Shown in pieces: positions 8,286 to 15,925 of a DNA stretch of 38,470 bases. Position numbers and translations under genes: made by a program. Positions within the stretch are counted from its first letter, which is position 1, and the number at the start of each line of letters is the position of its first letter. This DNA is from JAPXRI01 sp033813635. GTDB taxonomy: Bacteria; Bacillota; Clostridia; Oscillospirales; QAMX01. Location of the stretch: positions 1 to 38,470 of the forward strand of contig JAPXRI010000027.1 of assembly GCA_033813635.1 (NCBI GenBank), read 5' to 3'. Below the pieces are notes generated by a model. The model made no database searches. It had not been told where the DNA came from and saw only the letters and a list, made by a program, of their open reading frames with translations.

Positions 8286-10436
8286 TTATTTCGTTTCTAT
8301 CAGACAGAATTTCGCCTCGTAGGGGCGGAGCGGCAGGTCAAAGGCGAGGGCGCCGGCTCCGGTTTCGCTGTCGGGTGTCAGGACGGAGCCGTCGTCGGGA
8401 GAGGCGATTCTTACGGATTTGCCGTTTTCCGCCCGGAGCGTACCGTTATAGACCTTCCCGCCCATGTTGCAGACAAAAACGATAAGGGTGTCGCCGGATT
8501 TGCGCGTATGCATCAGGATGTCCTTTGAGATAACCTCGCCGTCGTTGAACGAGGCCTTGCCCTCGGCGCCGGTCAGCACGGACGAAAGCCCCTTGGGCGC
8601 GATTCTCACCGGCTGCGGGATAGTGATTTTTTTCGAGGAGGGCAGCATGTACTCCGACGAATAGGGGATAAGGGAAAAATTCTTGGCACCGATAAAGGGG
8701 GACAATTTGGCGTAGAATGAGTTGTTTTCGCCGTTTTCCCTGGAGCGTTCGGGCAGGGTTCCAGAGAAAACGACGCGGACGCCGGCCTTAAGCAGCGCGA
8801 CGATCCTGTCGACAGATTTCTCGGAGAGGGTGCCGCAGGCGGGGAAGATGACGCAGCCGTATTCCCGGCCATTGAATTTCAGCGCTCCGTCGGACAGCTC
8901 GGCCGCGTTCAGCAGGGCCTCGTCAATGTAGTCGAAGTCGATCTGTCTGTTCAACAGCTCCCAGGAGACCCTGACAAACGTATCCTGAATCCGCCGGACG
9001 GCGGGGGACGGGTCTTCCGCGCCGCGTCCGATCGACGGGGTGTACTGCGCCCACATCTCGGCCTCCGGGTATAAAACGGCCGTGCCGGAGAGGCGCCTGC
9101 CCTCCCGAATCAGCGTCCCGATGCGGGAGGTATAGAGATTCAAGTCCCGGAGCTCGTCGTCCGAAAACGCAGAAAAATCGTAATAGCTCGTCATGTTGTT
9201 GATTCCCATCGCGAAATGCCAGTTGATCGAGGCTTTGATCCAGTTGATGCCGATCTGCCGGTTGGCCATCCGGGAGCTGTGGTCCGAAAACTCGGTAAAC
9301 GATTCGGCTCCGCCATAGACGTCGGCAAACGAGGCGAGAAAACGCGCGATCGGGATTATGTCGGTGTTCATCAGCCTGTCCGGCTCGGATTCGAGCTGGT
9401 CTATTCCGGGCCAGTCGAGACGTTTTGCGCAGCGGTAGAACGAGCCGTAGCAGGCGATATGGGCCTGAAGGCTTTCCTCCCAGAGCATGTGCCCGCTCGA
9501 GGCGACATTGTGCGCGCGGCACCAGGAGGATATTACCCCGAAGTAGTTGTCCGCGACCTTGTCTGCGACGAAATCCCAGAAATCGCAGCGCCGCTTGACG
9601 ACATCCGGTCCGCGCCTTGTGACCACTGCGACGACCGCGAGCTCAACGGGGTAGCCGTATCTGGCTTTGAAATCCTCCGGGAAGCTCTTATGCCAGGGCA
9701 CCACGGGGTAGACGTTCTGCCTGATGTTCCAGGAGATCAGCGAGGGTTCGTCGGTAAAAAATGCGCGCACCCCGTTGCCGAACTGGTCGGAGAGCCTTTG
9801 ATAGTACTTTTCGTGCGTCACGTTGATAAACGCCCTCGTCGCTTCCGCGTCGCAGAGATTTATGCAGTCCCTCGGCTCGGAGTAGCTCTCAGCGGCGTGG
9901 GTGCCGTCGAACATGCGCCGCTCGCTCATCAGGAAAAGGTGATACTCGCCCGCGGGGATATCCATATGGAGGACGTTTTTCTCGTTTAGGAAATGCGTGA
10001 CGTCGATCGCCTCGCCGCTGGCCAGCGGCAGCAGCATCGCTTTAAACAGCCTGCCGCCCGGAACGTCCGAGCGGTATCTGGACGGACCGGAGATTGTGCG
10101 CCAGTACTCGTAGCAGACGAGTCCTTTGGCGGTAAAATCCGGGTGCTCGTCGATGACGACGCCGCCGGCAGAGCCGGAGGGATAACCCTTCTCGTCGTAG
10201 ATCCAGGTGTGGAGACCCTTGTCGGTAAAGGTGCGAAAGCCCTTTTCAGTCCTGTCCCACTCGCCGGCGTCGTTAGGGTACCCTTCCCCGTAGGGAACGT
10301 TGCCCACGACGCCTGCAAATCCCTGCGCCTCGACGCGCTCCGAGATATCGCCTGCGATGCCGCCGTGCACAATCGGGTATATCGCGTATTTTCTATCCGG
10401 GTGTGAGAGTTTTTCGCAAAGCTCGTTTATGCTCAT
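8286..10436 (-). CDS. GH106-like glycosidase (alpha-L-rhamnosidase-related)
   Basis: Large enzyme of 716 residues. The pattern WIYDEKGYPSGSAGG (78-92), followed by AFFTDEPSL (225-233) and SSGHMLWEE (313-321), is typical of the GH106/rhamnosidase-like TIM-barrel proteins. A Rossmann-like middle domain follows, then a C-terminal beta domain (IVFVCNMGGKVYNGTL to the end). No signal peptide is present, so the substrate is probably an imported, already trimmed glycoside. The ATG at 10436 has GGAGG five bases upstream; a TTG at 10448 overlaps that site and was rejected. It has its own promoter at 10535-10563. Activity on rhamnosides is inferred from family only; many relatives are uncharacterised. 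Confidence 0.72.
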   Translation of the reverse strand: MSINELCEKLSHPDRKYAIYPIVHGGIAGDISERVEAQGFAGVVGNVPYGEGYPNDAGEWDRTEKGFRTFTDKGLHTWIYDEKGYPSGSAGGVVIDEHPDFTAKGLVCYEYWRTISGPSRYRSDVPGGRLFKAMLLPLASGEAIDVTHFLNEKNVLHMDIPAGEYHLFLMSERRMFDGTHAAESYSEPRDCINLCDAEATRAFINVTHEKYYQRLSDQFGNGVRAFFTDEPSLISWNIRQNVYPVVPWHKSFPEDFKARYGYPVELAVVAVVTRRGPDVVKRRCDFWDFVADKVADNYFGVISSWCRAHNVASSGHMLWEESLQAHIACYGSFYRCAKRLDWPGIDQLESEPDRLMNTDIIPIARFLASFADVYGGAESFTEFSDHSSRMANRQIGINWIKASINWHFAMGINNMTSYYDFSAFSDDELRDLNLYTSRIGTLIREGRRLSGTAVLYPEAEMWAQYTPSIGRGAEDPSPAVRRIQDTFVRVSWELLNRQIDFDYIDEALLNAAELSDGALKFNGREYGCVIFPACGTLSEKSVDRIVALLKAGVRVVFSGTLPERSRENGENNSFYAKLSPFIGAKNFSLIPYSSEYMLPSSKKITIPQPVRIAPKGLSSVLTGAEGKASFNDGEVISKDILMHTRKSGDTLIVFVCNMGGKVYNGTLRAENGKSVRIASPDDGSVLTPDSETGAGALAFDLPLRPYEAKFCLIETK

Positions 10437-10534
10437 AATAACCTCCAAGTTATGATAAAAAAGACGCGGAACGCGGGTATCAGAGCGTGAAAGAGTTTTC
10501 GCGCTGTTTTCCGCGCCTGTCAGGCTTCGGGAGC

Positions 10535-10563
10535 AGTATAGCAGATTGGAATACGCAAGTCAA
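10535..10563 (-). promoter_or_regulatory. Promoter of the GH106-like gene
   Basis: On the minus strand TTGACT (10558-10563), a 17-base spacer and TATACT (10535-10540). It implies a leader of about 90 bases before the gene. Confidence 0.82.
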
Positions 10564-10649
10564 CCAAGCAATGCCACTGCTGCGTGATTTATATCGCGCC
10601 CGCTCTCGCTTTTTTGTTAAAAAAATATTATACTAAAAGCGAAAAATAC

Positions 10650-10663
10650 TGAAACCGTTTACA
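10650..10663. promoter_or_regulatory. cre-like / LacI-family operator
   Basis: TGAAACCGTTTACA matches the CcpA consensus TGWAANCGNTNWCA at every position. It lies 36 bases before the sigma-factor start and about 90 bases upstream of the -35 of the GH106-like gene, so it could affect either. It could bind CcpA or another LacI-type repressor. Confidence 0.6.
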
Positions 10664-10699
10664 GATTTTTCGGCACTTAATAAAGCGGGAGGTGGGTTA

Positions 10700-11238
10700 G
10701 TGCCTTCGACGACAACAGCCGCTGATGCCTGTGTTGAATTGTTCAACAGAGTATACGACGAGATATTTGACGAGATTCGTAAGTTCGTGGCGCAAAAATG
10801 CGCGGACACGGAGGATATTTCGGATATTCTGCAGGAGACTTATCTGGAATATTACCGGCTTATTCTGCGCAAAGGGAGCGGCTATGCGCAAAATAACCGC
10901 GCGCTGGTCTTTAAAATCGCGAGAAGAAAGCTGCATCAATACCATTCTCTGAGGGATAAAATGAAGATTCTGATGCCCTTTGGCAGATACGGCGGCGGGG
11001 ATGATGAGGAGCCTTCGGAGGCACATGCGTTGAGGACGACGCGATATCCAAGGCGGAGTCAGAGCGGATATGGAAGCTGATATCGGCATATCCCGCGGAT
11101 GTGAGGAAGATATTTTACCTATTCTTTTACGAAAACATGTCGCACACCGAGATCGCAAGGGCGATGAACTGCGGCGTGTCAAACGTTAAAAACAAGCTCT
11201 ACCGGACAATGCGCGAAATTGAGGCGAAAGGAGAGTAG
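10700..11238 (+). pseudogene. ECF-type sigma factor, frameshifted
   Basis: The first frame (GTG at 10700 to a TGA at 11080) gives sigma-70 region 2: DISDILQETYLEYYR and ALVFKIARRKLHQYH. From about 11030 the match continues in the -1 frame to the TAG at 11238, giving region 4 with SHTEIARAMNCGVSNVKNK, the expected helix-turn-helix. The switch must fall between 11008 and 11077, in the linker joining the two domains, and a single missing G near TTGAGG would explain it. No slippery heptamer and no separate start codon for the second part is visible. The ribosome binding site GGGAGGTGGG is good. Either the gene is inactive or the sequence has a one-base error. The TM protein behind it starts two bases after the stop. 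Confidence 0.8.
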
Positions 11239-11240
11239 AT

Positions 11241-12755
11241 ATGAACTTCAATAAGATGAGAGCGGTTTACACGGCGCATGCCCCCGACAAATACGCGATA
11301 TACGAAAACGCGATGGAAAAGACCCGGGAGCCGGCGGGAAAGCCTTATATACTCAGACCGGCGATCGCGGCCGCGCTGGTGCTTTTCGCTCTGCTCGGCG
11401 GGTATTCCGGCTACGCAATCGCGACGGAGATACGGGAGTACAGAACCGCCGCCGCGTTCTTCGAAGAGTATGAGCTGCCGACGGATGGGCTGACGCGCCC
11501 CGATATTAAGGCCGTATATAAAGATATCACAATGAAGACCTACTCCTACGAAAAGACGATAGAGCTTTTGAACACGCTATCGGTGGAGGTATTTTCCACG
11601 AGATTGAACTCCGCTGACAAGAACGAGCTGGACTCGCTGTGGAACGCGAGAAACAGTGTGCTCACCGGCAATCAAAACGGCGTGAATTCGCCGGGGGTAC
11701 GATTTACCCTGGAAAGCGTTAGCGAAAAAGGAGATGCGAACGGCCCATACTATACGGTGATAACCAGGTATAGCGGGGACACGGAGCTCTGGGATTATAG
11801 GGTCCCTTACGACATGTACGTCTCCGAGGAAGACGTATTCGCCTGCGGCGACAACACAGCCATTATCGGCGCGGAAAACGATACGGAATCCGGGACGGGA
11901 AACGCCGTGGTCTTCATGCTCGGCCCGGACGGCTCAGAGCTATGGCGCTATGTCAGTGATATAAAATGCGAGGGGTACGATTTCGCCGTTTATTCCGGAG
12001 ACAGGCTGGCCGTATTCGGAACCCGCTACGCCGACGGCGGCTCCGGCAGGCAGTGGTACCTGACGTACACGGAGTTTAATGCCAGCGGGAGAAAAATCAT
12101 CTACAGGGAGAACACGCTTAACGGTTATTGCCGCGTGCTGGCGGTGGTCAGGATCGGCGACTATTACCTTGCAAAGACCTGGACCGACACCGACTCCGGT
12201 GGGTATGGGACGGGACTTGTTTCGATTTCGGAGAACGGGGAGATAGTGCAGAAGTTCTCCTATTCGTCGGACGGTAAGACCTATCAGATACAGGATATCG
12301 CGGCGTTCGGCGGGAGGGTATATCTGAGCGCGGTGATCCCGAACACTTCCGAAGAGGATTTTGAAAAAGAGTTTAACGGCCTTCTCGAAACGTACCATAA
12401 AGCACTGGTACAGAGCACAGGGCGCGTGGAAACGGTGACGATGCCGGACGAATATAACGAAAAGCTTCGCAATCTGTTTATCGACCGGTACGACGCGGCG
12501 CTGTTGGTATGCGGAGAGGACGCCGAGGTGACGAAGGTCTATTCCGTCGGGAAAGCGAGAGGCGGCAGCCTCGCGGTAACGGACGACGGCCGGCTGAGAT
12601 GGAGCGTTATCAGAATAGACGACGTAAAAAACTCGAGCATTTTTGTTTCAAGCTACAGGGTTGATATCGCGGCGACGGAATTCGTTTTTGTTTTCAACTC
12701 AAAGGGCATACTGGCGGAGAAAAAAGAAATCGGCCCGTACTCACTGAAGTATTAA
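11241..12755 (+). CDS. Single-pass membrane protein, possible anti-sigma factor
   Basis: 504 residues: a short cytoplasmic N-terminus (1-38), one TM helix (about 40-61) and a large extracytoplasmic part. The outer part has recurring beta-strand stretches (ELWDYRVPYDMYV, ELWRYVSDIKCEG, TKVYSVGKARGGSLAV) suggestive of a beta-propeller, though I could not define blades. Start ATG at 11241 lies two bases after the sigma-factor stop, and AAAGGAGAG at the end of that gene serves as ribosome binding site, so the two are translationally coupled. Position and topology fit an anti-sigma factor with an outer sensor domain. The N-terminus has no zinc-binding HxxxCxxC motif, so that role rests on context only. 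Confidence 0.72.
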   Translation: MNFNKMRAVYTAHAPDKYAIYENAMEKTREPAGKPYILRPAIAAALVLFALLGGYSGYAIATEIREYRTAAAFFEEYELPTDGLTRPDIKAVYKDITMKTYSYEKTIELLNTLSVEVFSTRLNSADKNELDSLWNARNSVLTGNQNGVNSPGVRFTLESVSEKGDANGPYYTVITRYSGDTELWDYRVPYDMYVSEEDVFACGDNTAIIGAENDTESGTGNAVVFMLGPDGSELWRYVSDIKCEGYDFAVYSGDRLAVFGTRYADGGSGRQWYLTYTEFNASGRKIIYRENTLNGYCRVLAVVRIGDYYLAKTWTDTDSGGYGTGLVSISENGEIVQKFSYSSDGKTYQIQDIAAFGGRVYLSAVIPNTSEEDFEKEFNGLLETYHKALVQSTGRVETVTMPDEYNEKLRNLFIDRYDAALLVCGEDAEVTKVYSVGKARGGSLAVTDDGRLRWSVIRIDDVKNSSIFVSSYRVDIAATEFVFVFNSKGILAEKKEIGPYSLKY

Positions 12756-12761
12756 ATCGGA

Positions 12762-12791
12762 TTGACTTTTTTAGAGACGGAGTGCTAATAT
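12762..12791 (+). promoter_or_regulatory. Promoter of a small transcription unit
   Basis: TTGACT (12762-12767), an 18-base spacer and TAATAT (12786-12791), starting six bases after the stop of the preceding gene. It would give a transcript of about 195 bases ending at the terminator 12953-12994. Confidence 0.65.
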
Positions 12792-12830
12792 AACAAACAC
12801 GATTTCGATTATAAAAGGGTGGTGACTTTC

Positions 12831-12905
12831 ATGGCAAAGGCGATAATGACGGCAGTTTATCCGAATGTCTGTTGGGCCGTGAAAGCCCCGTGCCCGAGAA
12901 CCTAA
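12831..12905 (+). CDS. Candidate 24-residue peptide or leader peptide
   Basis: ATG at 12831 after GGGTGGTGA with 5 bases of spacing; 24 codons ending in TAA. The peptide has two cysteines and one tryptophan, and its C-terminal half reads NVCWAVKAPCPRT. No family is recognised. It lies inside a compact promoter-to-terminator unit, so it could be a small protein, a leader peptide, or an incidental ORF within a structured RNA. The first 13 bases equal those of tuf (ATGGCAAAGGCGA), probably by chance. Codon use cannot be judged at this length. Confidence 0.4.
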   Translation: MAKAIMTAVYPNVCWAVKAPCPRT

Positions 12906-12952
12906 AGCCGTGGGCTTGATTTCGGCGTACAATTAAACATTCTCGATATATT

Positions 12953-12994
12953 GCCGTCCTTTTTTAATTAAAATCTTTAAAGGACGGTTTTTTT
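12953..12994 (+). terminator. Rho-independent terminator
   Basis: CCGTCCTTT (12954-12962) and AAAGGACGG (12979-12987) form a 9-bp stem with an AT-rich loop, followed by seven T. It ends the small unit and probably the sigma/TM-protein operon too. Confidence 0.88.
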
Positions 12995-13210
12995 ATGCGC
13001 AATTTTGAAAAAGCGATCAAATCGCTGGGCCTTAAAAGCCAGGCGAACAAGAGTAATCTCTGAAGGTGTATTCTGACCGCGGCGAGGACGAACGGTGGCG
13101 ACGGGCTGCCTTCGGGCTTTAAAATCGAGCGCTGCTTTGAAGCCGTGCGACCGACAGACGTTTTTTGCTGCCTGAACAGAATCAGAGGCGCGAAATTTAA
13201 AAGCGTATAA
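12995..13210 (+). pseudogene. Degenerate ORF with an in-frame TGA
   Basis: One frame runs 72 codons from the ATG at 12995 to a TAA at 13208, interrupted by TGA at codon 23 (13061-13063). The residues look protein-like on both sides (MRNFEKAIKSLGLKSQ before, GDGLPSGFKIERCFEAV after). There is no ribosome binding site, because the ATG directly follows a T run, and I see no bacterial SECIS hairpin after the TGA. A decayed gene fragment is the simplest reading. No homologue is recognised. Other genes here end in TGA, so recoding of TGA in general is excluded. Confidence 0.3.
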
Positions 13211-13225
13211 TATCGAAAAAAGCCC

Positions 13226-13254
13226 TTGCCGTTATGGGGAGGAGATGTTATAAT
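13226..13254 (+). promoter_or_regulatory. Promoter of the large lipoprotein gene
   Basis: TTGCCG (13226-13231), a 17-base spacer and a perfect TATAAT (13249-13254), about 90 bases before the start codon. Confidence 0.78.
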
Positions 13255-13343
13255 TCAATATGGGTTCATATAAATGGCCGCGGAGTTGTAGAAAACCGAT
13301 AATTGTCCGATATTTTGGCGGAATTTGCAGAAAGGAAAATATC

Positions 13344-14942
13344 ATGAAAACAAAAATCGCGAGATCGCTGTGCGCGCTGTTAAGCCTCGCAGTGCTGCTC
13401 TCGTTCGGGGGCTGCACAATCAGGTTTACCGGCGAAAACAGCAATAAGGGGAAATCGGAAACCAACCCGAAGATACCCGCCGCCGCGCAGGGAATATACG
13501 GAGCGCTTGAAGACGGGATAGGAGATTTCTCCGAGAAGATTAAAGGGCTTAAAGCCGGCATGCCCATGTCGGACATTGGAGCGGAGCCCTTTAGGGTCAC
13601 TTACGACTTCAGGGGCGAATTCGACGTCCCGTCCCTCGGGAGCGGTTACGGCTCGCTGCTTGAAGGGCTGACGCTAAAGGGCGATATGGTCTCCGACCTT
13701 TCGGATATCGGCCTCAACGCGACAATCGGGCTCGCGGCGGCGGACGGCACGCTTTCGGCGAACGTCTATTACGACGACGCCACCGGGCTGTATTTTACGA
13801 TACCCGGATATATGACGGAGTATCTGTTTGTCCCGCCGGAGTCCCTGGCAGTGCAGGGCTCGAGCTCAGCCGATGATTTTGAGCAGCTCGATCCGGCGGT
13901 CATCACGAATTTCGCCTCGGCGCTGGCCGCGCTGATTTCCGAGTACGCCGATTCCGTATTTACATACATTCCCGATTCGGCCTATGCCGACGCAAAGGTC
14001 TCCTATACCCCGTTGGGCGCATCAAAGGCAGTCAATGTCACGGAGACGACGGTGACCCTCACCCCGGCGGACCTGAGTGCCGTCGTAAAGGGTATCGCCG
14101 GAGAGCTATCTAAGGATACGACGCTGTTCCCGGCGTTTGTAAACGCCCTGCTCGACCTGATGGCGGCGGGAAACGAGACCAGCGGGGAGGCCTTTGACCG
14201 CAGCGCGGAAGAGTCGCGGATTTACGGCGCGGTATCCGAGGCGGCCGCGGACGGCGGGGACGCCGCCGAGTTTGCCAAGCTTGAAATCAAGGCCTATTAT
14301 ACGGACGATCAGTTTTACGAGTTTGAATTCGCCTGCGCCGACTCGTCGGATACCATTTCTCTGTCCGTCCGCGAAGCCCCGGACACGGGCCGGATCAAAT
14401 TGACTGCGGACATAACCTCGGGCTCGCCGGGCGACGTCGATTACTTTAACGCGGCCGTCGAGGCAGATATAGGCGGAGAAGGGCAATACGAGGGCATGAC
14501 ACCGGCAAGCTTTGTCGCCCAATTTAAAGACGGGGACGATACCTACCAGCTCAGCGCGAACCTGGATTTTGCCGTTGCGGAGGATGAGGCGGAACTGATA
14601 GGGGAGATAACGCTCACCGGGGCTTCGGACTACGCCGAACTGGCGTTTACCTCGCACAGCGGGAAGACCGCGGAGGGGGCAAGCTTTGCCCTCGACGTGT
14701 CTTCGCTGATAATTTCCGAGAACCAGACGGAGCTTCTAAGCGGGGCGTTCAGTTTTTCCGGAACATATTCGAGAATAACCGAAGCGGAGGCTTCGGCGAT
14801 GGCGCCGGATATCGCAAACGCGGTGGACATAAATTCGGTTGACGACACATATATGAACAATCTGATGATGAACCTGATCTCCAACCCAGTTATAGCCACA
14901 TTGCTCCAGACCCTGATGGCGGTGGACCCGGGAACACAGTAG
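13344..14942 (+). CDS. Large lipoprotein of unknown function
   Basis: 532 residues with an N-terminal lipoprotein signal: positive n-region, hydrophobic core (about 7-20) and SFGGC with Cys24 as the lipidated residue. The mature part is acidic and rich in Ala, Gly, Ser and Asp, with alternating beta-like stretches such as ISLSVREAPDTGRIKLTADI and YQLSANLDFAVAEDEAEL. I do not recognise a family; the layout resembles secreted beta-rich LolA/LppX-like carriers, but that is only an impression. The ATG at 13344 follows AAAGGA with 7 bases of spacing. It stands alone with its own promoter and is followed by two hairpins. Confidence 0.75.
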   Translation: MKTKIARSLCALLSLAVLLSFGGCTIRFTGENSNKGKSETNPKIPAAAQGIYGALEDGIGDFSEKIKGLKAGMPMSDIGAEPFRVTYDFRGEFDVPSLGSGYGSLLEGLTLKGDMVSDLSDIGLNATIGLAAADGTLSANVYYDDATGLYFTIPGYMTEYLFVPPESLAVQGSSSADDFEQLDPAVITNFASALAALISEYADSVFTYIPDSAYADAKVSYTPLGASKAVNVTETTVTLTPADLSAVVKGIAGELSKDTTLFPAFVNALLDLMAAGNETSGEAFDRSAEESRIYGAVSEAAADGGDAAEFAKLEIKAYYTDDQFYEFEFACADSSDTISLSVREAPDTGRIKLTADITSGSPGDVDYFNAAVEADIGGEGQYEGMTPASFVAQFKDGDDTYQLSANLDFAVAEDEAELIGEITLTGASDYAELAFTSHSGKTAEGASFALDVSSLIISENQTELLSGAFSFSGTYSRITEAEASAMAPDIANAVDINSVDDTYMNNLMMNLISNPVIATLLQTLMAVDPGTQ

Positions 14943-14955
14943 TAAAAAACATTCA

Positions 14956-14994
14956 AACGCCTCCGCCGGGCTTAAAAAAGCTCGGCGGGGCGTT
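14956..14994 (+). terminator. Stable hairpin after the lipoprotein gene
   Basis: A 17-bp stem with a single bulged T and an AAAA loop (AACGCC.. to ..GGCGTT), 13 bases after the stop codon. It lacks a U tract, so it may protect the 3' end rather than terminate by itself. Confidence 0.5.
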
Positions 14995-15044
14995 ATGATA
15001 TCGCGGGAATTTTACCGGGATTACCGATGAAAACCCTGTTTTAT

Positions 15045-15082
15045 AAAAGCGCTGCCGCGGGATTTCCCGCGGCAGCGCTTTT
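15045..15082. terminator. Bidirectional terminator, perfect 18-bp inverted repeat
   Basis: Positions 15045-15062 and 15065-15082 are exact reverse complements around two T, starting AAAAGCGCTGCC and ending GGCAGCGCTTTT. It separates the convergent lipoprotein gene (+) and the NYN gene (-). Confidence 0.85.
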
Positions 15083-15110
15083 GGGGGAGCTTATACAATA
15101 AAACTTTGAG

Positions 15111-15878
15111 CTATTTGTTGTCGTAAGTCAACCCGAGCGAAGCGGCTTTCGGCCAGTTAACCGTGAGCACTCTCAGTTTATCCGTTTTGTTTACAATTAT
15201 CTCCCTCTGGGAGATTACATCATTGTCAATCAGGGAAACCAAAACGTCCCTAACATCGTCACGCTCTAAATCGTAAGTTCCGGCGACATAGGACACGGTC
15301 GAGCTGAATGTAGTAAAATTAAACCTGTTTTTTTCCGCTCTTTTTATCGAGGAAAGGATAAGCCCTGATATATGTCTCTGTTTTGAACCGACGTCGGGTA
15401 TTTCAACATACCAGTCCGAAGAATCTTTTAAAAGCTTGCTCATGGCGCCGCCGACACCGTAAATTCCGACTTCCTTGCCGAGATTGTTCTTGATAAACGA
15501 GGAGGCCGAACTGAAATGACCGTCACCGGAAAAAATCACGTAGATATCCACATCGTTGGACAGCGCCCGCTGATAGATATTATCGAGCATAATGAAGTCG
15601 GTATAGTCCTTTTTATAACGGGGATTGGGGTTGCGTGTTTCGATGATTTTATTTGAAAATGTGCGAATTCGCGCGATCTCATCCTTCAAACCGTCCCTCG
15701 AAAAGTCTGCGAAAAACATCGCGTCGACGACTCTCCCGCGCTTGGTCATATCGGCAAACCAGGAGGCGATATCGGGTTTTTGCGAATGGAGATTTTCAAG
15801 CGCGATATACCAGTGTTCGTAATCCACAAACGCTGCGATATGTTTCTCCCTTGGCTTTTTAATTTTTGAAAATAGCAT
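15111..15878 (-). CDS. NYN-domain protein (LabA/DUF88-like), putative RNase
   Basis: 255 residues from the ATG at 15878. The first 165 residues match the NYN/PIN-like nuclease fold: AAFVDYEHW (Asp19), KKDYTDFIMLDNIYQ (Asp91, Asp94, Asp99) and IFSGDGHFSSASSF (Asp119), i.e. the acidic residues that hold the metal. Residues 165-255 look like a winged helix, probably for nucleic acid binding. A GTG five codons upstream overlaps the AAAGGAGGTGA site itself, so the ATG, 11-14 bases downstream, is preferred. It is the last gene of the minus-strand operon, 47 bases after the NagB-like gene. The RNA target is unknown. Confidence 0.85.
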   Translation of the reverse strand: MLFSKIKKPREKHIAAFVDYEHWYIALENLHSQKPDIASWFADMTKRGRVVDAMFFADFSRDGLKDEIARIRTFSNKIIETRNPNPRYKKDYTDFIMLDNIYQRALSNDVDIYVIFSGDGHFSSASSFIKNNLGKEVGIYGVGGAMSKLLKDSSDWYVEIPDVGSKQRHISGLILSSIKRAEKNRFNFTTFSSTVSYVAGTYDLERDDVRDVLVSLIDNDVISQREIIVNKTDKLRVLTVNWPKAASLGLTYDNK

Positions 15879-15925
15879 CGATAGCTTCTTCACCTCCTTT
15901 ATTTTGGCGTTGGCAGGGGCGTACG

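Noticed and set aside
9216..9989. 257-codon open frame on the plus strand
   Set aside because: Opposite the GH106-like gene, which has the motifs, promoter and ribosome binding site.
13061..13110. Possible selenocysteine insertion at the in-frame TGA
   Set aside because: No convincing stem-loop with the bacterial SECIS features in the expected distance, and no ribosome binding site for the ORF.
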